Source: Onchocerca volvulus (lineage: Eukaryota > Nematoda > Chromadorea > Rhabditida > Onchocercidae). From it: DNA of 64,000 nt. Within the stretch, counting starts at the first letter, position 1. Every line of letters starts with the position of its first letter. This document shows positions 1 to 12,039 of this stretch, piece after piece. The notes beneath the pieces were generated by a model that made no database searches, was not told where the DNA came from, and was given only the letters and a program-made list of their open reading frames with translations. The position numbers were made by a program, and so were the translations under genes. The stretch covers positions 3,525,631-3,589,630 of the forward strand of contig HG738140.1 in NCBI GenBank assembly GCA_000499405.2, in the 5' to 3' direction.

Positions 1-248
1 TGAAAGACTTTGTGACATATAAAATTGTAATCTACAGAGTTATGTGATTCTTCATAAGTTCTGTATTTTCGAAAAAAAAAAGAAAAAAGGAAAAGAAACT
101 ATTACTGTGTCAATAATAGTGATTCTAAATGATAATATAATTGAAGATATGAAAAAAAAAAAAGTCTAAAAAAGATAATTTCATCGAATCTCAAAAAATT
201 ACAAAAAATTTTTGCATATAATTTCTAGAAAAAAAAAAAAAAGTTTAC
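1..248 (-). other. intron 15 (partial)
   Basis: Start of the intron after exon 15; the next exon is outside the window. It contains only A+T-rich sequence with poly-A runs. No exon-like frame continuing the protein was seen. Confidence 0.8.
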
Positions 249-511
249 CATTTCTAGTATCAGATGAATGAATATTATTTTGCCGATATGTTTTGCCATT
301 TCTTATGACAATATTATACGGTGGTGGTACCAATGGTATAATTGGTTCCATTGGACGAATTCCTTCAAGATCAGATTCCGAAAAGGTCACAGTATTACCG
401 TTTGAGGTAGTACTACTAGTAGTAGAAGTAGTAGTAATTTCTGATGTTGTCACACCACAAATCGAATCAAATGTCGTCTCCAGACGACTATTTGTTCGTA
501 CTGGCACCGGT
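249..511 (-). CDS. unc-53: unc-53 exon 15, SH3-ligand and VPPPY motifs (residues 712-799)
   Basis: A 263-base exon, acceptor TTTATAG, donor GTAAAC, phase 2 in and 1 out. Together with exon 14 it builds KKAPPVPVR (P712, P715, R717), which fits the class II SH3 ligand PxxPxR; C. elegans UNC-53 has PPPAVPPR and has been reported to bind the SH3 adaptor SEM-5. A Thr/Ser run follows (EITTTSTTSSTTSNGNTVTF, written in genomic DNA as a GTA/GTT-rich tract at 400-440). It closes with PIIPLVPPPYNIVIRNGKTY, similar to UNC-53 RQPPTYDVLLKQGK. The gene continues beyond the left edge. Confidence 0.94.
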
Positions 512-719
512 CTATAAATAGGAATTAATAATGACACGAACAAATATTATTATTCATATTTGGTTCATCCAAAAGGACTTTTAACCTTTAAGCTAATGAT
601 GATGACGATGATGACATGACAAATGAGTAAACAATAGGAAGTCAATTATCCTAAAAACATATCGGTCTCTATTTATATATGCATACATATGCACTTATCC
701 GATGTATTCTAACAATCTA

Positions 720-1060
720 TGTTAATTGAAATATATCAATTATCATATATAATCATTATAGTTATATTCAAATTATTATAAATAATCGTTACACTTATAT
801 ATATATAACTATAGCTATATAAAATAGTTAATCATTATATATAATATTATGTACAAATCAACATACAGAATTATTATATATGAACATAAATATATAATCA
901 TTTTATTAATACATAAATTATCATATATAATCATCTTTACTATATATGTACCTTTATATATAATAGTTATATTATCATTTATAATCATTATAGTTCTGCA
1001 ATGATTAGTTGTATAATCACTATACATAATCATTACAGTTATGTATAAGATATCATTTGA
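720..1060. repeat. degenerate TATAATCATTATAG repeats
   Basis: The phrase ATATATAATCATTATAGTTA and variants recurs repeatedly, with interleaved TATATA runs. The region is strongly self-complementary and is likely a simple-sequence-derived tandem repeat. Confidence 0.6.
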
Positions 1061-1215
1061 TTATCATTATCCACAAATATTGATTATGACTAGCTGGAAC
1101 GGATAACGCATACAAATAAAAATGGAAATATTTGTTTGTTCAAAATCTTAAATCTTCGAAAGTTTTTAGGTTTTTAAACACGCGCCTTATCTATACAATA
1201 ACACGGCCTATTAGA

Positions 1216-1229
1216 ATGCAACGTTGCAT
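1216..1229. repeat. perfect 14-bp palindrome ATGCAACGTTGCAT
   Basis: A perfect inverted repeat without spacer inside intron 14, in a locally G+C-richer patch. It could be a binding site for a dimeric protein; no factor is assigned. Confidence 0.6.
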
Positions 1230-1501
1230 GAAAATTTCAAACCAACCGTTGAAGAATTTGAAACATTGTGCAAAAATTAACAATGAGCATTTACATTTTT
1301 ATTTGCATAGATTATAAAATATTATTTTGGCAAAAATGATAAAAAATTTCTTCGTTAATTTATATGTAATTAAGAACAAATTGATTTAATTTTTAATCAT
1401 GCATAAATATAATAATTATGATAAGATGATTAGTTCATCAAAATTATATAAATTATTAATAATAATAGAATTCATTTATTTCAAATAATTTAATTACTTA
1501 C

Positions 1502-1646
1502 GGTGCCTTTTTATCTAATGCAATAGTTTTTGTTGATGAATTATTTGACAACGAATTTGTATCATCGATTGGATTATATATAACACTTGCATTATCTGAA
1601 TCACGACTTCCTGATGTTGTCGATGTATCACTTTGATTACCACCAT
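1502..1646 (-). CDS. unc-53: unc-53 exon 14, acidic Ser/Asn-rich linker (residues 664-711)
   Basis: A 145-base exon, acceptor GAATTAG (a weak polypyrimidine tract), donor GTAAGT, phase 1 in and 2 out. It encodes GGNQSDTSTTSGSRDSDNAS, then VIYNPIDD and a tail of LDKKA that completes the proline motif in the next exon. There is no recognisable domain. Phases on both sides fit, and the surrounding intron sequence is stop-rich in this frame. Confidence 0.85.
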
Positions 1647-1930
1647 CTAATTCAGTATTGATTGATAATTAAAAAATATTACTTCACTATAAAACAGAAA
1701 AAAAAAAACATTGATTATTAGCATATGAAATCATTTGATGTTGCATAAAAAAATTTATTTTTTTATTTTTATTTTTATAATGCTATTGAAAATAAATCAA
1801 TCTAGTCAAATTTATTTTGCATTAATTAATTACGTTTCTCTAATTTTTTTCGATGTCAAATTAATTTATTTCTCTAATTTATTGGTTTTATTTTTGGATG
1901 TAATTTATTGATAAGATAAGAAAGGCATAC
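1647..1930 (-). other. intron 13
   Basis: 284 bases, the shortest intron of the locus. A+T-rich; no other signals seen. Confidence 0.85.
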
Positions 1931-2333
1931 CAATGATATTATTAGAAGTTTGTGGTAATTTGATAACTCGATGGCTCATCATCGGACTTACAACACCAAC
2001 TGTTGGACTTTGAGATGGTATAGTACTAATCTTGGTAGTTTCAGTTGTTGTATGTGCTGATGTTACTGATATATTTGAAGTTGTTACCGTTGTGAAAACA
2101 TCAGATTGTTGTTGTTTTCCGGTAACAATCTCAGATTGTTGTCCGGAAATGATTTCAGATTGTTTTCCGGATTCCGGATTAGTCGAAAGGCATTCTGATG
2201 GTTGCAATGATTCGTCAGTAATCGGTGAATTCTTAGGAATTGCTGTCGTCGGTGACGGATACTTTTTTGGTGATGTCAAATGTGGAACTTTTGGTGCTGA
2301 GATTCCTTTTACAGCTAAGATTGGCTTTGATTC
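1931..2333 (-). CDS. unc-53: unc-53 exon 13, LAVKG and PTVGVVSP motifs (residues 530-663)
   Basis: The largest exon in the window (403 bases), acceptor TTTATAG, donor GTATGC, phase 0 in and 1 out. It opens ESKPILAVKGISAPK (LAVKG at 535-539), like KPTLAVKGVKS in UNC-53. A short internal repeat follows, in which S/GKQSEI-, GQQSEI- and GKQQQSDV-type units recur at about 580-605. It ends with PTVGVVSPMMSHR (639-651), matching PTIGVVSPIMAHK. The body is Ser/Thr/Pro-rich and probably disordered. The two anchoring motifs make the identification secure. Confidence 0.95.
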
Positions 2334-3670
2334 CTATAAAAAATAAAAAATATAGAAAAAAATGAATTAATATGAAAAAAGTAATTAATTTAATGAATCT
2401 ATAAAATTTACGCTATTAATTAAGCTCCTTAATACAATTGATAAATTGGCCATGATATCAGTATTGGAAATAAATATACATAATAAGGCAGCATTTTTAT
2501 TTATTTAAGTTTTATTTTATTGTAATCCAATATATCATGTAATCAATTTTATTATATTCAATACTTAATATATTATATATGTTCAATTATATTATATTTA
2601 ATACTTAAGAATCGATACATGTATGTTTCTTTTTTTATATCTTCAGATGATAAAGTAATGCAGCAAAACTGGGAAATGAGCTATAATTTTATCACGTTAA
2701 ATATTACTAAAATTAATGTATTACTAAATTAATGATTACTAAATAAATTTATTAAATATATTAGAAATTAATTTTTTTATGTGAAGTTTTCTGCATTTAC
2801 ATTGGATTTTCTATTTTTTTTCGTTTTTTTTTTTTTTTTTTCTTTTCCTAGATTTTATCCATTCTAATTATGTTACAGAAAGTTTTGATTATAAAAAATA
2901 TCTAAAATTCAAAGAAATAAAACAAAAAAAAAAAAAAAGAAAAATAGAAAGATGAAATAAATTGAAAAACTAAAAATAAAAAGGAAAATAAATTAACCAA
3001 GAGATAACTTATTATTTATGATAATTTATTTAATTATAAACATAAGTAGATAAGGAAAATTCAACTAAACAGTATTAGTTTAAATATTTATGATTTTTTT
3101 ACAAAGAAAATTTTTTTTTTCTCTTTCATTATTACTTTTTTTCAGACATTTCAGACAACATAAGTTTGAGAATGTCAAAAAAAAAAATGTCCTAAGGCTA
3201 AAAATGTCCTAATTATGCCAAGAGCATTCTTGGAGTCTTAAAATAGCTTCTGAAAAGAAAAAAAAAATTGTTCCAATTATCAAATATTTTCTTTTTATTT
3301 TAAAAAAAAAAAAAAGAAAAACTAATATTTTAAAAGATCAAAAAAAACGTTTGGCTCGAATCAATAAGCCAAATAGATATGTAGCAATATCTATAATAAT
3401 TCATAAAATGTAAACAATTTTTTTTTTTTGATATTTCTAATGGTAGATTGAATGAATAAAATGTATTTTTAAATTCAAAAAGTTTCGAAAAAAAATATCA
3501 AGAAAATCAAAATTTTGGTTTGAATTTTAAAATAGACAAAGTTACAACAAAAGTTTTGTTAAATTATATTTCCTTCATTTACGTTAGGTTTTTTTATTTT
3601 GACGTTCTTTTCCTGAGAAAAATTTATTATGAAGAAAACATTACTGTAATTAATGATTTCATGTTTTTTA

Positions 3671-3700
3671 TGCTAAGATAGATATCCGACTATCTTAGCA
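3671..3700. repeat. perfect 11-bp inverted repeat, 8-base loop
   Basis: TGCTAAGATAG and CTATCTTAGCA are perfect complements around an 8-base spacer, giving a stable hairpin on either strand. No adjacent gene end that would make it a terminator. Confidence 0.7.
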
Positions 3701-4179
3701 ATAATAAGCCTAGTAGCAATTATTGCGTTAATTATCTATGATTAATTAATTTTAATTATATTACATTATTTCATTTGTAAAACTAAAGAAAACAAAAATT
3801 ATGAATGTTCAAAATGTTATTGCAAAAGAATAAATATGGATTAATATATAATATTTAATAATTTGTGATAAATTAAATGAACACAAAAGATTTCAACAAA
3901 AAAAAAAAGTAAAAAGAAAATTTTAATGGAAAAAATGGGAAAAAATATTTTCATTTAATGATTTTTTTTTTTGTTTGACCATTCTCCTTTTCCTTTTTTT
4001 CAAGTCCTCAAGATTAAAATGAAAAGTTTGCATGAATACGAAAAAATTAAAAAAGCAGAAAGATTGAATTGAAGAAATTAGTAAAAAAAAAAAAAAAAAA
4101 AGTAGATAAAATCGAAATGATCAATATAAAACAGAAATGCATTTCATGCAGTCAATGAATCCCAAAATCTTTTCTTTTT

Positions 4180-4192
4180 TGACCTTTCACCT
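4180..4192. promoter_or_regulatory. DR1-like nuclear receptor motif
   Basis: The reverse strand reads AGGTGAAAGGTCA, two AGGTCA-type half-sites spaced by one base. A 13-base match only; binding not shown. Confidence 0.35.
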
Positions 4193-4359
4193 TCCAAATT
4201 TTTTTTCTTTATACACTGTTAAGATTAAAATGAAAAAAGAAATGAAAACAAAGAAAAAAAAAACAAAAAAAAATACCGTGAAATTATATAATAGAAATAC
4301 TAATTTAATGCTAAAAGAAATTAAATCAATCACTTCATTCAAATTTTTGTTCATAAAAT

Positions 4360-4520
4360 TTATTTTTATCCAAAAAATAAAACTTGTTCATTATTTTATA
4401 AAAATAAAGTTTATTATTTTACTTTATTATAAAAACAAATTTTTATTTACTATTTCATTTCCTACAAAAATAAAATTTACATATTTCGTTTTATTACAAA
4501 AGCAAAGTTTATCTATCATT
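4360..4520. repeat. degenerate tandem A/T repeat
   Basis: About three diverged copies of a unit containing TTATAAAAATAAAGTTTATT. It creates a long spurious open frame on the plus strand. Confidence 0.5.
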
Positions 4521-4902
4521 TTTTTTTTCGAAAGGTTTATTAAAGTTTTTCGAATGTATTGTTATCAATAAAAATACATATATCATAAAATATCATATCT
4601 AATTAAATTCTTAAACAGATTAATTTATATTTTTCTGAATTGAAATTTTTTTAAATTACGATAAAGCTTATGTATTTCTTATCAATAATAATAATACTAA
4701 CATAGTTTTGATAAGGATTATGATATTTATTATTATCAATAATACTATATAACATCCGAATATCTATTCATATTTTTCAAATAACAAAAGTTTAGTTTAA
4801 ATCATTTTTTCCATCACATATTATTATTGATAATTTTGATAAGATAAAATAAATGTTAAAAATTAATGATAAATGATTAAAACAAAAAAAACTATCAATT
4901 AC

Positions 4903-5137
4903 ATGTGGACTTGATGGTGGTTGAATTGTTCCACCACCGATAAAACGATGATTAGCAGTTGATTGATGAAATGTTAAAGTGGTTAATGTTCGAATTCGTG
5001 GATTTGTGGTACCACTACCGGATGAATTTCTTGATGATGCTGAATTGATACTCATTGAGGATGATTCAGCAGATGAAATTGGTGATGAACTACCAAAACC
5101 AGCATATGCTGAATCCTCTTCAGAACTCTTCGAAAAT
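4903..5137 (-). CDS. unc-53: unc-53 exon 12, KSSEEDSAYAGF motif (residues 451-529)
   Basis: A 235-base exon, acceptor TTTGCAG, donor GTAATT, phase 2 in and 0 out. It begins FSKSSEEDSAYAGFGSSSPI (residues 452-471), nearly identical to the UNC-53 motif SKSSEEESGYAGF and the Ser-rich run after it; this is one of the best-conserved patches of the linker and fits a phosphorylation-rich acidic motif. The rest (SRNSSGSGTTNPRIRTLTTL and a Pro-rich end PPSSPH) is low complexity. Confidence 0.95.
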
Positions 5138-5824
5138 CTGCAAAAAAAATCATAATAATCCATCATCTATTGACTGTTGGAAATAATTTGTAAAACATGA
5201 ATTTAATTCAAATGAAATGAATTCAATCTCAAACAATTCAAAAAAATTACCAGATATTTTCAGTTCAATCATACCGATGAATAATAATTCATTTTTGTAT
5301 CCGATTAACAATATAAGAATTACATTCATTCATTGATTTCATTCAAATTGTGTTTTAGATCCGTTATTTGAACGAAAAGGTATAAAGGCAAATTTCAAAA
5401 GATTTTTTTTTCAAAAAATTTAAATATTTAAATAATAAGAAATTTGACTGAAAATTATGACAGCCAATTTAATCGAATTTTTCCTTTTCAATTTCATCCA
5501 ATTCAGGCTTGTTTGAATTGTTGGAATGATTTAAAAAATTAGAATAAATAAAAATTTTGGATTGAAGGACATAGTTAAATTTTATTTTAAAACTAGATTA
5601 TTTTCATTTTTGTTTCTAGTTTTTTTGTTTATTATTATTTATATATACATTTTTCTTTTTATTCATTTTATTTAAATTAAAAGAAAATTCTGTGAATAAT
5701 ATCATTTCTTGCTACATACCCAAATAGCTGTACTGCTGTGATTGAAAGAAAGATTGATCGAAAAGTTAGATAAGTGTTTACGAGATATGACATGATCAAA
5801 TTTAAATATGGAATAGCAATATTA

Positions 5825-5970
5825 TGTAGGGATAATATTACAATAAATTATAAGTACCGTAATATTGAAATAAATTATAAGTACCGTAATATTAAAATAA
5901 ATTGTATGTACCGTAATATTAAAATAAATTATAAGCATCGTAATATTGAAATAAATTATAAGTACCGTAT
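5825..5970. repeat. ~30-bp minisatellite, five copies
   Basis: The unit is close to AATATTRAAATAAATTATAAGTACCGT. Five tandem copies with a few substitutions. Its periodicity produces a repetitive spurious frame (repeated YKYRNIEIN). Confidence 0.85.
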
Positions 5971-6059
5971 TTTATTTGAGTTTAGGTATTAATATAAGTA
6001 ATAAAGGTATAATTTTACGATATATGAAATACAATACGTTATGAAGGTACAACGTTATA

Positions 6060-6790
6060 GGAATGGTACCACGTGTTGCAGGCCCTATGGTATTATACGT
6101 CATTTCAATACCATATACTAAAATTATTACTGATAGCCCTAACAGCATAAATATAAATGATACTATTAATACCAGTTGTACTATAATTTATTTTATCATA
6201 ATACATGCACCGTATGCTATTACGATGGCATCAAACATTCCACTACTGTAATATCATATAGTTCATGCATTACAATAAATTTTAAATACCGTAAGTAATT
6301 AAAGTACTATTTATAAACATATTATAATTTTTTGATAAAGTTAATTTTAAATTTATTGTGTTTATGTATTTATAAAAATTGTTTAAATATTTAAAAACAC
6401 GTTAAGACGAGAATCTTTTGCACCTTATGCTATTATAATTGCATCAAACAACATAACTGTTGTAATATCATACGGTACATATGTTACAGTAATCAAACCA
6501 TAAGGTACTGTAAGTACCGAAGCAGCATTTGTAATCATACTTTAATTTTGATCAACTATATCAAAAAAAAAAAAAAAACTATTTGCATATTTGAAAACAT
6601 GTAAATGTAAAAAATTTATAAACATGTAAAAAATTATATGAATTTTTTGAAAAAATTATAAGAATTTTTTGCATAATATGCTATTAAAATGGCATCAAAC
6701 ACTACGATACTGTAATATAAATACGGTGCACGTAATACAGTAGCAAAATTATAAGGTACGATACGTACCGTGAGTACCATTGATAATCGT
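6060..6790. repeat. three diverged copies of a 210-250 bp GTACCG-rich repeat
   Basis: The block with TATGCTATTA, then TGGCATCAAACA, then CTGTAATAT recurs at about 6209, 6420 and 6670. Each is followed by a GGTAC/GTACCG-rich stretch and TACAGTA. Copies share order but are heavily diverged, as expected of an old duplication or a decayed mobile element. No transposase reading frame remains. Confidence 0.7.
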
Positions 6791-6911
6791 ACTGTAATTT
6801 TGATAAGATAAAATTTGAAAAATTTATCATATTAATAAAATTAAAAGAAATGATTTATATAATTGAAAAAAAAAAAAAAAAGATTTAAAGAAAGGAAAAG
6901 CTTTGAAGAAC

Positions 6912-7102
6912 CGTTTATTTTTTGCAGGATCAAGATTATTCGCTGGTTGTATTTGTTGAGGAGTAGCAGCAGATGATTGAGGAGTACGATTGGTGGTTGA
7001 TCGTTTAATTCCGCCTTGTAAAGCGGTAGTAGCATTGGAGCAGGATGATGATGATGAACTACTTTGAAGTGGTAAACCACTTGTACGAGATCCTGTACTA
7101 CC
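6912..7102 (-). CDS. unc-53: unc-53 exon 11, Ser/Gln-rich linker (residues 388-450)
   Basis: A 191-base exon, acceptor TTTACAG, phase 0 in. It encodes a Ser-rich segment (seven consecutive Ser, then GGIKRSTTNRTPQSSAATPQ) ending DPAKNK. The donor is inferred: the only GT giving the correct phase is GTTCTT, which creates the split codon CG+A = Arg451 and joins to FSKSSEED, matching RCSKSSEEE in C. elegans. GTTCTT is far from consensus. Reading through would add FFKAFPFFKS and a poly-Phe run before a stop, which has no counterpart in the family. Confidence 0.85.
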
Positions 7103-10100
7103 CTGTAAACAATATCCATTACTGATTATTCATTTATCAGAAAATTAATTAATCAATTCCCAACTTAGCTTCATCTCTTCCTTTTAATTAAAATTTGCTT
7201 CAAATTTTTGTACAAATTAAATGTTGAAATTTATTGTAATAATTGAAAATAAAATTCAAAAAAAAAAAGAATAAAGAAATAATCAAGAATACATATATGA
7301 AAAAAGTAATCAGTGAAATAATTTGAATATCTTTTTATTCACATAAGAATTGTTTATATCCAAATATATAATATTTAAAAAATTAGGTTATGGAATTAAA
7401 ATAAAAGAAATAAATGAAATTAATATGAAGCTTGTAATTAGAAATATGTAATCGAATATTTAGAAATAAAATTCTTGACAAATCTTATAAATAGAATTTT
7501 TAAAATAAATTTGAGTACTTTTTAATTATCGTATCAATCTAGATTTGATTTTTTCAGCTTTTCCCACCTTCCATTCAAATGTAAGTTAATTAATTAATTC
7601 TACTCGTTATGAAAAATATGAAAATCGAAATTATTTATAGATATTACTTAAAGTTTATAAATAAATATACAAGCCTAGCGTCATTTGTGGCTAAAATATT
7701 CACTTTTCTTCTAATTATAATATATATAAATATATAAGTAATTATATACATAAGTAACTAATAATTAAACACTACGAAAAGTATCAAAATTTTTTTGTTT
7801 ATGATTATTTATTCGGCAAAAAAGAAAAAAAGAACTTTGGAATAAAGTCGGAATAAGTATAAAACCTAAAATTGTATTACATATAAGAAAACCTATTTAA
7901 AAATTTGATGAAAACAGGTTTCTCAAATGAAATTGTCATTTTAAGAGCTTTTTTCTTTTCCATATGATGTATTCAATTATTATTGATAACACTTCACACT
8001 TAAAAATTTGATAAAAATTTTATAAAAAAAAAAATTTTCTTTTTTAGATTTTAAACAAAATATAAAACCGGATATTTTTCATTTTAAACACAATTGATTA
8101 TTATAACACAATTCAAAAAAAAAAAGGTATGCTAGTCTGAAGAATTATAAAGGCCAAGTTAAAATAGGTCAAATAATTTATTAAATAAGTTAATTAAAGA
8201 TGAACTAGAAATTTAAATTGATAAAATTAATAACTTGAATTAAAAGCCCTAGTTAATGTGCTTTTCTATTAAAAAAAAAACCTATAAAATGAAGCTATAA
8301 AATAAAGCCATTATAGAATGAAACTAGAAAAGAAGCAAAAAATGAAATTAATTTTCTATTAAATAATTCATTTCCTATTGAATAATTTCAAGTCTTTATA
8401 ATTCCAATGTATCTTCAAAAAATTCATTTCATTTCATTTCCCATTAAAGAATATCAAGTTTTATCATCATTCAAACTAAAAAAAAAAAAAGTTACCAATA
8501 AAAAATCGAGAAAGCGGGGAAGATGGGAAAGGAAATGAAAACGAAAAGATAACATATGAAAGGAAGATATTCTATGATTCTTGAAAAATTGTTTAATAGA
8601 TATTGAAAATAGGAAATGATAAATAGATATTGAAAATAGGAAATGAAAAAAAAAGAGGAAAGATATGAGCAAATTTTGGGAAAAAGGGCAATGAATGAAA
8701 AGAAAAATATATTAGAAGTAAAATATATTTTTATAAATATTCATTTCATTTTATGGTCGATAATTCTATTTCAATATTAATGTTTTAAGTTTTTGATTAA
8801 AAATTTATGATATTTTTAGCGATTGATTGAAATTTATCTGCGATGTTTGATTGATCAAATTGTTTGAGAAAGATTATTTTAATATTTAGTATTTACATTT
8901 CGTATTTAATCATTCCCTTTAATTAATTACTTTGTATCTGGTGGAATATAAAATTCTATATTAGCTTATGGTAAAGGAGAATTGAAAAGATTGAATTTTA
9001 GAAAAAAAAAAATTAAAAACTTGAAAAATGAAAGAAATTGGAAAAAAAGTACAGTTAACACGCAAATTTCTTTTAACTTGAATGTTAAAAATCTTTCATA
9101 TTTTATAAATTTTTTGAAATTATTTCTAATGATTAATTAGATCTTTAGTACATTTATACTTTTTTGCGAAAGAATTAAACGAATAGATAAAAGTTAAGAC
9201 TTGAATTTAAGAGCTGAATAACTTAAAATTTGATTTAAGATTTGAATAGAGATTTTAAGTCCATTTTTAAAAGTGATTTTTGTGATGTTAATTATCTGTG
9301 AAAAATTAACCTAAAAATTTCAGTGATCTAATATTAGGAGAAATGATATATAATGTAGTAGAAAACTTGGATAATAATAATTGATTGAATAATATTTGAA
9401 TAAAAATATATTAAATTAAATTTGCATATCCAATGACTGAGTTGTAACAATTTGAATAAAATATACAGAATTTAGAAATGTTAAAAAATAATTTATTGAA
9501 ATTAACATAAAATGAGAAAATGATTTATTAAGTTTACGATGATTTTTAGCATCTAAAAATTATGATAATATCCGGGGAAATTGATGTAATTGCTGATAAT
9601 AATCACTTAAATAGATAATCGATTTATAGTTATTGTAAGTTATCAATTATCACTTTTTCATATAGTTATTGATAATTATTACTTAAATAGCTAAAGTATT
9701 CTTCCGGATTAATATACCAATGTTATAAATGATTGCCGTATATCTGTTTAATAATTAAAATTAAATCGAAAGCTTTAATTAGCAAAAATTTCGGACAATA
9801 AAATCAAAAAATTACGATGATTAAATAAATTATTACGAACAAAAATTAAAAATTACTATGATCATGATAATCTGATAAATAATGGAAATCATTAATTCTT
9901 AATGTTTTTAAAATTATCAAGCAATTTTAAAATTATGGAGCGGAAATTTAAAAGGTCAATTGAAGCTATCAAGGGTGATACAGGTGGATATTTGAATATT
10001 CAAAATAAAAAGAATAATCAATCAATCAATCAAACTACCAGGTGTGTTTTATTTCATATTAACCAAAAATTGTAATTTTATTCGGGTAATATATGAAATT

Positions 10101-11274
10101 TAATACTATGAAATGAAATACTTGAAAATAAAATATATCGGAATAACGGAATATTATTTATTATTTAATTGATTATTTAATTATTTAAATATACGAAAAT
10201 CTAATCCATATACAATTAATGTGTTTATTTCATATTTTATACTCATTTTTCACCTTTTTTATCCTTTCTTCCCACGGAGTTCTCTGTTTGAGATAAAATT
10301 TGAGAGAAAAAAGAAATGGACGAATAATTCCGGTATTTAATTATCCTCACATTATTATTAATGTAAAATAATATCATAACTTGTTTTTGAAAGAATTTTA
10401 TTTTTTCAAAAATTATATATCAAAATTGTAATTGAAATATGAAATGAAAATTTTCAACAACAAAAAGACATCATCGATTTAATCTTAATTTCATTTCAGG
10501 AAATTGGAAATGAAAATAGGAAAAAAATGGACGAAGAATGGAAAAAATTTATTTCAAAAATTTATTTGAAATTTAAAAAGGGAAAAAAAAATATGAGAGA
10601 TCGATAATAAAGGATGAAAGAAAATATTCTTGACAATCGGAAAATTACATAACTTTTCGAATGTTATTTAAGTATAAATATTCCAATAATCAATAATCAG
10701 CTTATATCGATTGATTTTAGCAGAAAAAAAAAAGAATTAAAAATTAAAAATCGCAATCATTCCACTTCTCTCACTAACTTTTCTTCAAAGGAATAAAATT
10801 GTTAAATATTTTTGTGTTATTCAGTAAAAAATTAAAAATTTACAAATTATTTGATTTTTCTCATTTATCTCTTCTAACAAATTCATTTTAAATACTTTTT
10901 TTCATCAGAATATATGGCAGAACAAAAATCAAAAATAAGAAAATTATTTAAGAAGAAATTAAAAATTAAAAACTAAGATTTATTCCTCTCATTAGTCTTT
11001 ATGTAAAAAATTGATTTTAGATTTTTCTATATATTTAATCCAAAAATTAGAAACCACCCATTAAAATTATTCTAGTTCCATCATTAATATTTCTGTAACA
11101 AATCAATTTCAAACACCTTCATATTATTTAGCAAAAAAATTAAAAATCAAAATTGAAATTCACATTCTCTCATTAATCTTTCTAGAAAAAATCAATTTCA
11201 AAAAAATTTCAAAAAATTAAAAATTAAAATCATCCATTTTTCTTTCATTAATATTTTAATCAATTTCAAATTAC
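7103..11274 (-). other. intron 10
   Basis: 4172 bases. Mostly non-repetitive A+T-rich sequence; degenerate tandem copies at about 10690-11270. No exon-like frames or RNA genes seen. Confidence 0.75.
10690..11270. repeat. degenerate ~95-130 bp tandem repeat
   Basis: Blocks with AAAAATTAAAAATTAAAATC, then a TCTCTCATTAATCTTTCT-like phrase, then ATCAATTTCAAA recur about five times. The last copy abuts the exon 10 donor. Confidence 0.6.
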
Positions 11275-11487
11275 CTTTATAGTATCGCGTGTAATCCCCG
11301 GTGTTACCGATGTTGTACCGGGAATTTTCCGGGAAACTTTCGTACTACCACTTTTCGGTTTCATTAATCCGGAAATTTTTCCTGTTTCATCGTTATTTTG
11401 ATTGATTGATAATTTCGAATTTTTCATTTCAACCATTGTTGCTTCGCGACGAATTCCTCCCGCTCCGGTCACCCCATATGATTTGCC
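11275..11487 (-). CDS. unc-53: unc-53 exon 10, basic linker (residues 317-387)
   Basis: A 213-base symmetrical exon (phase 0 in and out; 71 codons), acceptor CCTTCAG, donor GTAATT. It encodes a basic, Gly/Ser/Thr-rich segment including SGLMKPKSGSTKVSRKIPGT, resembling the UNC-53 KSGLKPPTSKLG region. No catalytic or folded domain is seen. Because it is symmetrical, it could be skipped without changing frame. Its intronic 3' side (10690-11270) consists of degenerate tandem copies that reach to the donor. Confidence 0.9.
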
Positions 11488-12039
11488 CTGAAGGAAAAAA
11501 AAAGTTAAGAATTTTTTGAATTAAAAAAAAAAATATTTGGTAATTGGGAAAATTTGTTATCCAAAAAATTGAAGGATGCTTGAAATTTTTGTTTGGAAAT
11601 TTGAAAAAATTGAAATTTTAAAATTTCATTTAGCATAAGTTGCGATTCTTAAAAAAAAAAAAGGAAATTAAAAAAAAAATAATCAAAAAATCAACAACAA
11701 AAAAGAAATTTTTCAGCAAAAATCATTACAAAATTAAAATATTTGATAAAAATAAAACAAATTCTTTTAAATTTATTCAATAATTACAAAACTAAAAAAA
11801 AAAAAAATTGTGGAAATCGATCAAACCAGTAAAATATATAATTAAATGGAAATATAGTATAAATTAAAATTTTAAATTAATTAGTTAAATATAAATTAAT
11901 AAATTACACATTGTATCCATTGTTTTATTGGTCATCATACTTCATAATCCTATATTTTTCTTTCTTTTATTTTAAATAAATTTAAAAAAAAATTTTTTTT
12001 GAACAAAAGTGGAAAATTTTGAAAAGTTCAATTACATTT

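Larger units (their letters stand above)
512..1501 (-). other. intron 14, with TA-rich repeats
   Basis: 990-base intron. It holds a run of degenerate ATATATAATCATTATA-type repeats (about 720-1060) and a patch with more G and C (about 1085-1320) that includes a perfect 14-bp palindrome at 1216-1229. No coding sequence. Confidence 0.75.
2334..4902 (-). other. intron 12
   Basis: 2569 bases of A+T-rich sequence. It contains a hairpin at 3671-3700, a DR1-like site at 4180-4192 and degenerate A/T repeats at about 4360-4520. No coding sequence recognised. Confidence 0.75.
5138..6911 (-). other. intron 11, with two repeat families
   Basis: 1774 bases. The 3' two-thirds in genomic order (about 5820-6790) is repeat: a 30-bp minisatellite followed by three diverged copies of a GTACCG-rich unit. 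No coding sequence. Confidence 0.75.

Noticed and set aside
293..517. Plus-strand frame opposite exon 15
   Set aside because: It is the shadow of exon 15 on the other strand.
1132..1317. 61-codon plus-strand frame in the C+G-richer patch of intron 14
   Set aside because: No motif or splice context; the patch may be regulatory, but coding is not supported.
2032..2346. Plus-strand frame of 104 codons with Cys repeats
   Set aside because: Shadow of exon 13, whose minus-strand frame has the conserved motifs and correct splice phases.
5774..5992. Frame with repeated YKYRNIEIN
   Set aside because: Caused by the 30-bp minisatellite period, a multiple of three.
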